A DNA stretch of 64,000 bases, taken from assembly GCA_020631735.1 (NCBI GenBank), contig CM036158.1:83525914-83589913 (forward strand), read 5' to 3'. A program made the translations under genes and the position numbers. Positions 13,130-24,279 of this stretch are shown in pieces. The stretch is from Saccharum officinarum. Taxonomy: Eukaryota > Streptophyta > Magnoliopsida > Poales > Poaceae. Below the pieces are notes generated by a model that searched no databases, was not told where the DNA came from, and saw nothing but the letters and a program-made list of their open reading frames with translations. The first letter of the stretch is position 1. Every line of letters starts with the position of its first letter.

Positions 13130-13560
13130 AGGTGACCGGACGCTGAACCGGACGCGGTCTTTGCATGACCGGACGCGTCCGGTCAGTGTTCAGTGTCTGC
13201 ACGTATTTCAGTTTGATGATCGGACGCGAAGCGCGTCCGGTCACAGTCGATCGGACGCGTCCGGTCGTTCAGGGAGCTTACTGGACTCTAACCGGACGCT
13301 GGCACTGTGGCGTCCGGTCATTTCTCCAGCGCGTCTGGTCATTGTGTTGTTGTGCGCTGCTCAGGCTTGACCAGCGCGTCCAGTCAGTCCCGGGACCAGC
13401 GCGTCCGGTCATTTACAGCGCGTCCGGTCTGTGCGTCAAGCACGTCCGGTCGTTGCTTCGCAATTAGCCATTGTGCAACCGGCGCATTCGGTCAGTGTTT
13501 CGCGACTTAGCCGTTGTGCGACCGGCACGTCCGGTCAGTTGGACCAGCGCGTCCGGTCAG
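13130..13560. promoter_or_regulatory. palindromic CGCGTCCGG array upstream of the LTR TATA box
   Basis: About twelve copies of the GCGTCCGGTC half-site occur, roughly seven of them exact. Some sit head to head as an 18-bp perfect palindrome (13167-13184, again near 13250). Others are spaced 15-40 bp apart and often preceded by GACCA. The array is CpG-dense in an otherwise AT-rich region. The corresponding arrays lie at about 21700-22135, at 56275-56715 (minus strand) and in part at 57947-58130. A regulatory role is inferred from position. Confidence 0.75.
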
Positions 13561-13611
13561 CATGATTTCAGCTGTCTAAGTTTCTAACGGCTCTATTCGA
13601 AGGGGTACGTC

Positions 13612-13619
13612 TATAAATA
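13612..13619 (+). promoter_or_regulatory. TATA box of Sirevirus A 5' LTR
   Basis: TATAAATA is followed by CTCATTGGCCGGCTTAAGG. The same block is at 22180 in the 3' LTR and 58179 in element D, so it is conserved across copies. Confidence 0.7.
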
Positions 13620-14522
13620 CTCATTGGCCGGCTTAAGGCTCTCTCTCTCTTGAACATTTTGACATACTTGTGAGCACTTTGAGTTAAGCAACTCTCCTCT
13701 CACTCATCTCTCTTGCTTCTTTGCATATTCGAAGTGAGATTGAGTGATCCAAGTGCATTTGCATTGTGAGATTGCATCTAGTTGACACTTGGTGGTTGAT
13801 TTGCTGCGGGATTCTTGTTTCTCTTGGTGGTTGCCGCCACCTAGATGGCTTGGAGCAGCTTGGAGGCGTTGGCAAGAGTTGGTAATTGTTCTTAGCCACC
13901 TCCAGTGATTGTGAGGGGTTTGTGCCTACCTCGGCGAAGCGCCAAAGACAACGTTAGTAAATTACTCGTGTCATTTGCAACCTTTTGTCATTTGGTAGGT
14001 TCTTGTGGCGCCTTTTGAGAGGCTCGGTGTGAGACCGATTAGCCACCGAACCACGTGGTGAAGAGGGACACAACGGGGACTAGCGTGCCGGCAAGCACGT
14101 GAACCTCGGGATAAATCTTCGTGTCATTACTTTCATATTGTGATTGATTAATCTCGATGTTCAGTTATCTTGGTATTCATTGTTGATCATATTGGTTGGC
14201 TCAATACTTCGCCCCTCGGTGAAACTCTCCTAACTCAACTTCGCATTACCTTCTTAGTTATCTTTGCTAGCTAGTTAGCTTTGCTAGAGTAACTCTTTTG
14301 TGTAGCTTGCTAGTTGTAGTTGTAGTTACCTTCTCGGTTTGACTTGTGCGGTTGAGTGCAAATATATTAGAATTGTGAATTGGTTAGGTGGTTTGCAAAT
14401 ACCCCGTAGGCTAAGCAAAACTCGCATCTCGCTACTTGTTATATTGATAAACTTGTTTAGCTTGTCTTTCTAGAATTTTTTAAAAGGCTATTCACCCACC
14501 TCTACCCATCAAGACCTTTCAA

Positions 14523-14535
14523 GTGGTATCGGAGC
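14523..14535 (+). other. primer-binding site of Sirevirus A
   Basis: TGGTATCGGAGCC directly follows the 5' LTR. It differs by one base from the usual plant initiator-Met tRNA complement. The same sequence occurs at 59106-59118 in element D. Confidence 0.85.
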
Positions 14536-14575
14536 CGTGGTCACCGTTTTCAAGGCTTAACAACCTCGGTGTAAG

Positions 14576-16717
14576 ATGGCTCAAGTTGTGTTCAACCATG
14601 TCAGGGGCAAGCCTCCATTCTTTGATGGTGTCACATCTTTTGATCATTGGAAAAGAAAGATGAAGCAATATCTTGGCTCTATTCATAAGAACGTTTGGAA
14701 GGTGACACACCATGATTATGCTATCATTGATCCCGACAACCTCATCAACAATGATCGCATCAACAACCAATGCAACACTATGGCTCTCAATACTCTCTTC
14801 AATGGGATTGATGCAAAGGTCTTTGAGCAAATCAAGGATCTTGAGATGGTAAGTGAAGTGTGGACAAGATTAGAGGAAACATATGAGGGCACTTCAACGG
14901 TAAAGAGTGCCAAGCTCTATATGCTCAAGGATAAGTTTGCAAGCTTCAAGATGAAGGATGATGAGTCCATACCGGAGATGTTCTATAGACTACAAGTTAT
15001 TGTCAATGATCTCAAGAGCCTAGGAGAAGATGTCAAGGACAAGGACTTCTCACATAAGTTCTTGATGAACTTACCTAAGAAGTTTGCTATCTTGAGAAAG
15101 ATGATCCAAAGAGAGGGTTTGGACAAGGTGACTCCAAACTAAGTGCTTGGAGATGTCATGACCGATGCTCAATATGATGATGATTAAGATGAAGATGAGA
15201 AGAAGGAGATCAAGGTCAAGCAAGAGAAGCCCATTGCATTCAAGGCTTCATCCTCTAAGGGCAAGAGCAAGGTGGAGAGCGATGATGATGATCCATTCGA
15301 TGATGAGACCATGGCCCTCCTAGTGCACAAGATGGGGAGGTTCATGAAGAAGAAAGGATATGGTGCAAGAAAGAGAAGGGACTTCATGAGGGCAAAGGAG
15401 GTGCTTTGCTATAATTGTAATAGCCCCGATCATATAGTGGCAAAGTGCCCCTATAAAGACAAAAGATATCATGATGGGGAGTTGAAGTTAAAGAAGAACA
15501 AGAAGGAGAAAAAAGAGAAGAAGAGCTTCACTATCAACAAGAAGAAGAAGGGTGATGGCTATGTGGTCACTTGGGATAGTGATAACTCCGATAGTGATGA
15601 TGATAGCTCTAGTGATGATGAGAGGACCACTCGGCGAGCCATTGCAAGCATCGCCCTCTCCAACAAGCCATCTATCTTCGACACTACATCGACATGCCTT
15701 ATGGCCAAGCCTACCAAGGTAAAACATGATGATAGTGATGATGATTCTTGTGCTAGTGATGATTATAGGAGTAATGATGAGGAGGATGAGGACTACTCCA
15801 AGGATGATCTATTAGGCATAATAGATCAAATGAGCAAGGGCTACAAGAGGACAACCAAGAAGTGCAAGATCTTGAAGCAAGAGCTCATTACCAAGAGCAA
15901 TGAAAATGATGCCTTGATGGAGGAGCTTGTAGCTCTCAAAAAAAGTAAGGAGTGCAAAGGATTTGAACAAGAGCTCAAAGCTCTTAGGAAATCCTTTGAT
16001 GAGCTAGAGGCCTCTCGTGAGTGTCTAAAGGAAGACCACGAGGATCTTGAAGTTGCTCACACTAGGCTTAAGGAAGCCCACTCCACTCTACTTGAGCTCA
16101 TCAAGCAAAAGGACCTCAAGTTGGAGAAGCTCATGAAGGAAGCTAAGGAGGAGCAAGTGATTGTCACTTGTGATATTGGACTAACATGTGATATTATTGA
16201 TGATTCTTTATTTGTTGGTCCTACTAATGCTTCATGTAGCTCATCATCATCCACCACAACCAACTCTACCTCTACTACTAGTGATTTATCACTTATGGTT
16301 GAGAATGAGACTCTCAAGAGAGAGGTGGATGATCTCACCCGCGCATTAGGCAATGCCTATGGTGGGGATACCCGCTTGCTAAAATGCTTGGGTAGCCAAA
16401 GGTTCTCTCTTAACAAAGAGGGTTTGGGCTATACTCCCAAGAAGGGCAAGGCGGCCTTTGCTACTCCAAAGCCTCGCTTTGTGAAGGGCAATGGTCGTTA
16501 TTGCAATAGATGCAAGCAAGTTGGGCATCTAGAGATTAATTGCAACAAAATAAACAAGAATAAGAAAAATGCTAATGTACCTTATATTCCTTTTGATTCT
16601 TGTTATGTGCTTAGCAAGGGTGAGAAAGGTGTGCATGATAAGTTTATTGGTACACCAATTATGGGTCCAAAGAAGAAGGCCATTTGGGTACCAAAGAGCT
16701 TAGTTACTAACCTCTAA
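14576..16717 (+). pseudogene. Sirevirus A gag (broken)
   Basis: One frame runs from ATG 14576 with a UBN2/DUF4219-type gag core (about 14600-15130). In-frame TAA codons follow at 15140 and 15185, and the frame continues in an acidic, Lys-rich region. It includes a first zinc knuckle C-Y-N-C-x4-H-x4-C (15407-15448), a long coiled-coil-like segment (about 15790-16160) and a second knuckle C-N-R-C-K-Q-V-G-H-x4-C (16502-16543). It stops at TAA 16715, where element D has CAA. Gag forms the particle that packages element RNA. The early stops make this copy non-functional without readthrough. Confidence 0.88.
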
Positions 16718-16765
16718 GGACCCAAGCAAGTATGGGTACCTAAAAGATATTAAATTGTTTTATAG

Positions 16766-19700
16766 GTAAATTACAAGGCCGAAGGAAGGCATTGGATGCT
16801 TGATAGTGGGTGCTCTCAACATATGACCGGTGATTCAAGAATGTTCAACTCTCTCAAATCAAATGATAGTGGCATTGATAGCATCACATTTGGTGACAAT
16901 AGCAAGGATGATGTAAAGGCTCTTGGAAGGATTGCAATCTCTAATGATCATAGCATTTCCAATGTGCTCTTAGTTGAAAAGTTGAACTTCAATCTTCTCT
17001 CGCTTGCTCAATTGTGTGATCTCGATTTCAAGTGTATATTTGGTGTTGATGATGTGGAGATAGTTAGTGTTGATGGCTCTAACTTGATCTTCAAAGGCTT
17101 TAGATATGAGAATCTATACTTGGTTGATTTTAATGCTAGTGACACTCAACTTTCAACATGCTTGCTCACCAAATCAAGTATGTGTTGGTTATGGCATAGA
17201 AGACTTGATCATGTTGGCATGAAGCAATTGAACAAGTTAGTGAAGCATGACTTAGTTAGAGGCTTGAAGGATGTCACATTTGAGAAGGTTAAGCTATGTA
17301 GTGCATGTCAAGCCGGAAAGCAAGTGGGCAACACTCATCTATTGAAGAGCATTATGAGTACTTCCAAGGCATTTGAGTTGTTGCACATGGATCTATTTGG
17401 ACCAACTACATACACAAGCATCGGTGGCAACAAGTATGGCTTTGTGATTGTGGATGATTTCACTAGATACACATAGGTATTCTTTCTTGTGGACAAGAGT
17501 GATGTATTTGACATATTCAAGAAGTTCATCGAGAGAGTGTAAAATGAGTTTGAGACCACAATCAAGAAAGTGAGAAGTGACAATGGAAGTGAGTTTAGAA
17601 ACACAAGAGTTGATGAGCTATGTGATGAGCTTGGAATCAAACATCAATTCTCGGCCAAGTATACATCTCAATCAAATGGCTTAGTTGAGAGGAAGAATAG
17701 AACCTTAATTGATATGGCAAGATCAATGTTGAATGAGTATAATGTGAGTCATTTATTTTGGGCCGAAGCAATCAACACGGCTTGCTTCTATAGCAATCGC
17801 CTCTATTGTCACAAGTTCCTAGAGAAGACACCATATGAGATCTTAAATGGAAGAAAGCCCAACATTGCATACTTTTGGGTATTTGGTTGCAAATGCTATA
17901 TCTTGAAGAAAGGCACTAGATTGAACAAGTTTGAAAAGAAATGTGATGAAGGCTTTCTACTTGGTTACTCAACTACTAGCAAAGCTTATAGAGTTTGGAA
18001 TTTGGCTAGTGGACAACTTGAAGAAGTACATGATGTTGAGTTTGATGAAACAAATGGCTCTCAAAATGAAGAAGAAAACTTGGATGATGTGAGAGGAACT
18101 CAATTGAGTAATGCTATAAAGGAAATGGATATTGGTGATATTAGACCAAAGCAAGTGATTGATGTGGATGACAACAAAGATCAAGTGCTCCAAAGTCCAA
18201 TTACACAAGCTTGTGGTTCTCTAATGCAATATCAAGCTAGTACATCATCTCAAGTGCAACAAGATCAACAAGTGGCTAGTTCATCATCTCCAACTCATGA
18301 TCAACATCAACATCCAATTAATCAAGTCCAAGTGCTTCAACCAACTAACATTGCAAGAGACCATCCATTGGATTCCATTATTGGTGACATATAAAGGGGA
18401 GTTCAAACTAGATCAAGATTGACATCATTTTGTGCTCACTCTTCTTTTGTGTCAATGGAAGAACCCAAGGACATTGATAAAACATTGAGAGATCCGGATT
18501 GGGTAAATGCAATGCATAAAGAGCTCAACAACTTCAAGAGAAATGAAGTGTGAGAATTAGTTGAGAGGCCTAAGGATCACAATGTCATTGGAACAAGATG
18601 GGTCTTTCGCAACAAGCAAGATCAAGATGGGATAGTAGTAAGGAACAAAGCAAGACTAGTGGCTCAAGGTTACACACAAATAGAGGGTCTTGACTTTGGT
18701 GAAACTTATGCCCCGGTTGAAAGATTGGAAGCAATTAGGATCTTACTTGCCTATGCTTGTGCTCATAATATCAAGCTATATCAAATGGATGTGAAGAGTG
18801 CATTTCTCAATGGGTACATTCAAGAGGAGGTGTATGTGGAGCAACCTCCTGGTTTTGAAGATGACAAGAAACCCAATCATGTCTACAAATTGAGAAAAGC
18901 TTTGTATGGATTGAAGCAAGCACCTAGAGCATGGTATGAAAGATTGAGGGACTTCTTGCTATCTAAAGGATTTTGTCATGGGCAAAGTGGATACTACTCT
19001 ATTCACCAAGAAGATTGGGAAAGACTTGTTTGTGTTGCAAATATATGTTGATGATATCATATTTGGTTCAACCAATCAAGATTATTGTGATGAGTTTGGG
19101 AAAATGGTGGCAAAGAAATTTGAAATGTCAATGATTGGTGAACTTAGTTTCTTTCTTGGACTTCAAATTAAACAAATGAAGGAAGAAACATTTGTAAGCC
19201 AAACCAAATACATAAAGGATATGCTAAAGAAGTTTGGTATGGAAGATACAAAAGGAATCACTACTCCAATGAGCACTAGTGGAACCTTAGATAGTGACAA
19301 GAGTTGCAACATGGTGGATCAAAAGCAATATAGATCAATGATTGGAAGCCTACTCTATGTGACGGCATCAAGGCCCGATGTAATGTTTAATGTATGCATG
19401 TGTGCAAGATTTCAAGCCTCATCAAGAGAAAGTCATTTGAAGGCAACAAAGAGAATATTGAGGTACTTAAAGCAACACAAGATGTTGGATTGTGGTATCC
19501 CAAATGTGCAAGCTTTGAGCTAGTTGGATATTCGGATTTCGACTATGCCGGTGACAAAGTGGAGAGAAAGAGCACTTCTGGGACTTGCCAATTGTTGGAA
19601 AGATCACTTATCTCATGGTCATCCAAGAAGCAAAATAGTATTGCACTATCTACCGCCGAGGCCGAATACATCGCCGCGGGTAGTTGTGCACAAATCTTGT

Positions 19701-19993
19701 GGATGAAGGCAACATTAAAGGATTTTGAAATCAATTTTAAGAATGTGCCATTGCTATGTGACAATGAAAGTGCCGTGAAGCTCACCAACAATCCGGTTCA
19801 ACATCAAAGAACAAAGCATATTGATATTCGTCATCACTTTATTAGAGATCATCAACAAAAGGGTGACATTGCTATTGAGAGTGTGGGCACCGAAGATCAA
19901 TTAGCCGATCTATTCACCAAGCCACTTGATGAGAAGAGATTTCACAAGCTAAAGAATGAGTTGAACATACTTGACTTCTCCAACATGAGTTGA
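16766..19993 (+). pseudogene. Sirevirus A pol (broken)
   Basis: The order is protease (L-D-S-G-C-S-Q-H-M near 16796), GAG-pre-integrase (H-R-R-L-D-H to C-S-A-C, 17195-17310), integrase core (17390-17900), reverse transcriptase with I-Y-V-D-D-I-I-F-G (about 19037-19065) and RNase H ending N-M-S at TGA 19991. In-frame stops occur at 17474 (TAG for the Trp of T-W-V), 17540, 18392 and 18551 (TGA for Trp). The frame changes at about 18976 and again at about 19475. No env-like frame follows in 19994-21110. Pol would supply reverse transcription and integration; this copy cannot do so. Confidence 0.9.
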
Positions 19994-21123
19994 TGCACCC
20001 CATATATGACATGCCTCTCCTTCGAGCCCCAAGATACAATTGGTTGACATGTCATACATTCTATGCTAAGGACTTGTTTAGTGCATCTAGTCATAATTTA
20101 TATGTTCTAGGCTCATTCATGAAAATCAAATGAATTTGAAGTTTATATGGTGCCACTATTGTTTCCATGACTTGTATGATCTAGTGGTAGCATATAACTT
20201 GTTTAAGTAGCTTGTGATCCTAAGTGTTTAATCTAGAAATCTTGTCTAAATATTTGCTTCAACATGGTGCATGATAACCCTTTTAGTGAGGTGTGAAGAA
20301 GCTTGCCCTTGGATCAAACCGAAGCATTTTATTTATGCAAGCAATCTAGGTTGAATCACAAACTTGATCCTCACCCCATATTTCAACATGATAATCTATC
20401 TAAAATTGGTCCCTTGTGGTCATTGGTGCCAAAGGGGAGAAATTATTGTTCACAAAGATAGAACTCAAAGGAGGAGAAGCACAAAGAGGGAGAAAAATGT
20501 TGTTCACAAATATAATTTTGAGCACACAAGTAGGGGGAGCAAGCTCTTAAATATGAATGTTGCATCTACATGTGCACGTCATATGTATGATGCATGGTTA
20601 TGCATTTCTTTTTCTCCGATACATTGCTTGTGTGGTGACTTGCTAGTATAATTTGAATGATGCATTGAGGTACTAGCATGAATAGGAAGTAAGATTTTTC
20701 TTGCTTCATGTTTTTCATAGTGGTACTAGAGCCTTGCTTATAATGTTGATCTCACAAGGTTTCTAGTTATGTTTATGCTTTTCCAAGTGGAATCTAACTA
20801 CACAAGGTGCTAAGATGGTGTTTATCGCTACTCCGATGGTATCACGCTTCAAAGGTCTATAATCTAAAACACTTAGCACCTATTGGTAGTCAATGCTCCT
20901 AATCTTTCCTATCTAACATGTATGCTTCCAAAATCTAAACATATAGCATACATGTCAAGGCTCCTAATCTTTCCTATCAACTTTGCTATATTTGAATTCA
21001 TGATCACTGTCCATAATTCTTACACATGGTAATATACTTGGACAATGTGACATGGTTTCAATCAAAATTTTATCATAACATCTTTGTGAAAGGGTTGTCA
21101 CCAATTACCAACAAGGGGGAGAT
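19994..21123 (+). other. 3' non-coding internal region of Sirevirus A with repeated polypurine-like tracts
   Basis: No long frame is present. Polypurine-like runs occur at about 20434 (CAAAGGGGAGAAA), 20532 (AGTAGGGGGAGCAAG) and just before the LTR at 21113 (CAAGGGGGAGA). Multiple tracts are a known Sirevirus trait. A 21-bp unit with CTCCTAATCTTTCCTATC is repeated at about 20899 and 20962. Confidence 0.7.
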
Positions 21124-23053
21124 TGAAAGTCCTATGTTTGGTGTTGGTAATTAGTGACAATGCCTAAGTACTAATCCTATGCCTAAGTTGTATGTAGCAT
21201 ATGAGGATTAGTACATTCCAAGGTTGGTGGCAAGATGGACATGGTGATCATGATGGCCACACTTGGATTTGGACGCAACCCTACGTGATCAAGGCAAAGG
21301 TATATGCTTAAGGGTTGTGTTTTAGTAACCAAGACACCTAGTGGGTGTGGTTACATTATAGGATAGATAGCCGTACTATAAAGAGGGGAATGACGCGGCT
21401 ATTGAACTCCTAAGTGCCTCTAGGTGTGCATTTCATAATCATATGCATTTGGATAGAACTAATATCGCCTCGAAAAATGATTGTGAAAATGCTAACACAC
21501 TCACACATGACGAGATCACTTGGTGGTGTTAGCACGTTTGCGAAGGCGGTGGAGTTTGAGCGGTAGAGAGGGTTTGGGGTCCTCTCTCCCTCCCGCCGAG
21601 CTTGCGGCGGGATTCAGAGTTTTCGAGGAATTGAAACGACTATTTTCCACTACGCCGGAAGTCGGAAAAGAAACGGAGGCGAACGAGGTCACAGAGGTGA
21701 CCGGACGCGGTCTTTGCATGACCGGACGCGTCCGGTCAGTGTTCAGTGTCTGCGCGTATTTCAGTTTGATGATCGGACGCGAAGCGCGTCCGGTCACAGT
21801 CGATCGGACGCGTCCGGTCGTTCAGGGAGCTTACTGGACTCTAACCGGACGCTGGCACTGTGGCGTCCGGTCATTTCTCTCAGCGCGTCCGGTCATTGTG
21901 TTGTTGTGTGCTGCTCAGGCTTGACCAGCGCGTCCGGTCAGTCACGGACCAGCGCGTCGGTCATTTGCAGCGCGTCTGGTCTGCGGTCAAGCGGTCCGAT
22001 CGTTGCTTCGCAGTTAGCGTTGTGCGACCGGCGCGTCCGGTCGTTGGACCAGCGCGTCCGGTCAGTGTTTCGCGACTTAGCCGTTGTGCGACCGGCGCGT
22101 CTGGTCAGTTGGACCAGCGCGTCCGGTCAGCACGATTTCAGCTGTTAAGTTTCTAACGGCTCTATTCGAAGGGTACGTCTATAAATACTCGTTGGCCGGC
22201 TTAAGGCTCTCTCTCTTGAACATTTGACATACTTGTGAGCACTTTGAGCTAAGCAACTCCCTCCCACTCATCTCTCTTGCTTCTTTGCATATTCGAAGTG
22301 AGATTGAGTGATCAAGTGCATTTGCATTGTGAGATTGCATCTAGTTGGCACTTGGTGGTTGATTTGCTGCGGGATTCTTGTTTCTCTTGGTGGTTGCGCC
22401 ACCTAGATGGCTTGGAGCAGCTTGGAGGCATTGGCAAGAGTTGGTGATTGTTCTTGGCCACCTCCGGTGATTGTGAGGGGTTTGTGCCTACCTCGGCGAA
22501 GCGCCAAAGCAACGTTAGTGAATTGCTCGTGTCATTTGCAACTTTTGCCATTTGGTAGGTTCTTGTGGCGCCTTTGAGAGGCTCGGTGTGAGACCGATTA
22601 GCCACCGAACCACGTGGTGAAGAGGGACACAACGGGGACTAGCGTGCCGGCAAGCACGTGAACCTCGGATAAATTTTCGTGTCATCACTTTCATATTGTG
22701 ATTGATTGATCCGGTGTTCGGTATGTTGGTATTCATTGTTGATCATATTGGTTGGCTCAATACTTCGCCGGTGAAACTCTCCTAACTCAACTTGCATTAC
22801 TTCTTAGTTATCTTTGCTAGCTAGTTTTTGCTAGTAGCTCTTTGTGTAGCTTGCTAGTTGTAGTTGTAGTTTTCTCGGTTTGACTTGTGCGGTTGAGTGC
22901 AAATACTAGAATTGTGAATTGGTTAGGTGGCTTGCAAAACACCGTAGGCTAAGAAAACTCGCATCTCGCTACTTGTTATATTGATAAACTTGTTTAGCTT
23001 CTTTGTAGAATTTTTTAAAGGCTATTCACCCCTCTATCCATCAAGACCTTTCA
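21124..23053 (+). repeat. 3' LTR of Sirevirus element A
   Basis: The repeat is 1930 bp with the same ends as the 5' LTR. It has the palindrome array at about 21700-22135 and TATAAATA at 22180. Compared with the 5' LTR it lacks scattered single bases and short runs, especially after 21960. This could be age or poor consensus near the contig end. Confidence 0.93.
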
Positions 23054-23838
23054 GTTGCAACTATTGTATTTTGGTGTTTTAAAAGCAGATGGGTATTGCA
23101 TCTCTCCTCCACTTCTTTGCATCGTCTTGGGTGTCCCCCGCCGGCGCCGGTAGGGCATCCATACAAATCGTGGGCTGAGTCTTGGAATCGGAGGCACGCC
23201 TTCCCCTCTTGTCACTCAGGCGGGGCGGACCCCGATGGAGCGCTCAAAATGGAGTGCAAGCGCGTGGGGTCATGCGGAACGTGCTAGCACTGCTGATAAT
23301 ATATTGATTTGTGTTTAGAGATTTATTTAAGATAAATTGTATTTGGGCCTCAATTTTCACACGTTAGTTGTATTGTTTTTTAGACTTTGCATATATACCT
23401 GTTTTCACAATTTCCAGTCCTCCGTTTGCCCCACTTCTACCTAAAGCAAACTAATGCAAAAGAAAAAAATAAAAAATAAAGAGAATGAAAAAGGGAGCAA
23501 AATGACTTTGGTAAGTGGTATCCTAGCCTTACACGCATAGGCTGCACAACTTCTCGTATCCATCGTGCTTGCTGGCCGCATGACTGAGCGACGCCGCGGT
23601 AGCAATAGCACGACATGGAAGGGGCTGGTGGGGTGAGCTGCGCGGGCGGGCAACCGAGGCGGAAGCTGCGTGGGAGGCGACTGACGCGGCAAGCTACCGG
23701 GCAGGTGACTGAGGCGACGAGCTGGCCCGGCGGTCTGCGCGGTTAGGCGGGTGACGGGTGAGGTGATCTGTGCGGGCGGCGACGTGGTGGTTACCCATGT
23801 TGAATGGTTATAAAATGGCTTCAAATATACCCAATGTA

Positions 23839-23976
23839 GGCCTTGTTTGGATATATGTGTATCCATTTTAATCCACATGTATTGGAGTGGATTGAAATGG
23901 AACTTAGTTTAATTCTACTCCAATCTACTTCATCACATGTGGAATTGAGATAGATAGTTGTGCATCCAAACAAAGC
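23839..23976. mobile_element. Tourist-like MITE
   Basis: About 138 bp bounded by inverted repeats GGCCTTGTTTGGAT and ATCCAAACAAAGCT. The interior is palindromic, with ATCCACATGTATTGGAGTGG against the complementary stretch near 23925. Ends of this form are typical of PIF/Harbinger-derived MITEs in grasses. No clear trinucleotide duplication. The inverted copy is at 54368-54504. Confidence 0.65.
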
Positions 23977-24279
23977 TGTGTGATGCCATTTTTGTCATTT
24001 AATTTAGAAAAATATCTTGCCATTTTTTATGTCCAGATATGCAAAAGGCTATAGATTAGGGTCATTCATGTCAAAGGCATATAAGCTTTTGCAACCTCTA
24101 GCACACACTGTTACCTCACTGGATAGACTAGGAGCAACACAAACACTCAAATTCAGAAAGTGAGGGCAAATTTGCGAAGTCTAAAAAAGAGAAGGGCAAA
24201 CTTGCAATTAGAGGTGAAAGTGAAGGCAGAAATGCAATTGGCCCATTTATTTAATTATCGAGTTATATGTTTCAATTTT

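Larger units (their letters stand above)
12553..14521 (+). repeat. 5' LTR of Sirevirus element A
   Basis: The repeat is 1969 bp. Positions 13130-13560 carry an array of GCGTCCGGTC half-sites and the full palindrome GACCGGACGCGTCCGGTC. A TATA box (TATAAATA, 13612-13619) follows about 50 bp downstream. The layout suggests an enhancer-like array, then the core promoter, then the transcribed part of the LTR. Confidence 0.93.
12553..23053 (+). mobile_element. full-length Sirevirus-type Ty1/Copia retrotransposon (element A), coding-dead
   Basis: Long LTRs bound this 10.5-kb element: 12553-14521 (1969 bp) and 21124-23053 (1930 bp). Both start TGAAAGTCC and end CCTTTCA. The target duplication GTTGC lies at 12548-12552 and 23054-23058. 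The primer site TGGTATCGGAGCC at 14523-14535 fits initiator Met tRNA. A polypurine tract, CAAGGGGGAGA, ends just before the 3' LTR. Long LTRs, a large gag with two zinc knuckles, and extra polypurine-like runs (about 20434 and 20532) match the Sirevirus genus. The LTRs differ at many positions, so it is older than the Copia element at 1759. A second copy of its 3' end is at 55314-57846. Confidence 0.93.
11450..23295. mobile_element. MULE-like element split by a Sirevirus insertion (possible Pack-MULE)
   Basis: The ends share an inverted repeat centred on TGCTAGCA, followed by a CGTTCGG/CGTTCCG box (11450-11480 and the complement of 23270-23295). They are flanked by a 9-bp near-duplication (ATAATTTAT 11441-11449, ATAATATAT 23296-23304; 8 of 9 match). 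A 9-bp duplication is typical of Mutator-like elements. With the inserted element removed the unit is about 1.3 kb. Its left part (11580-12100) is very GC-rich and looks like captured gene 5' sequence, though no reading frame is recognisable. The rest is a degenerate repeat with ATGTTGCAA and TTTCAGA motifs. Family assignment is an inference. Confidence 0.55.

Noticed and set aside
13130..13560. Regularly repeated GCGTCCGGTC sequence, considered as a CRISPR-like array
   Set aside because: Repeats are about 10 bp with variable spacing, sit in a plant retrotransposon LTR upstream of a TATA box, and have no associated genes.
19994..21123. Env-like third frame that some Sireviruses carry
   Set aside because: The longest frame here is under 100 codons and shows no signal peptide or membrane segment.
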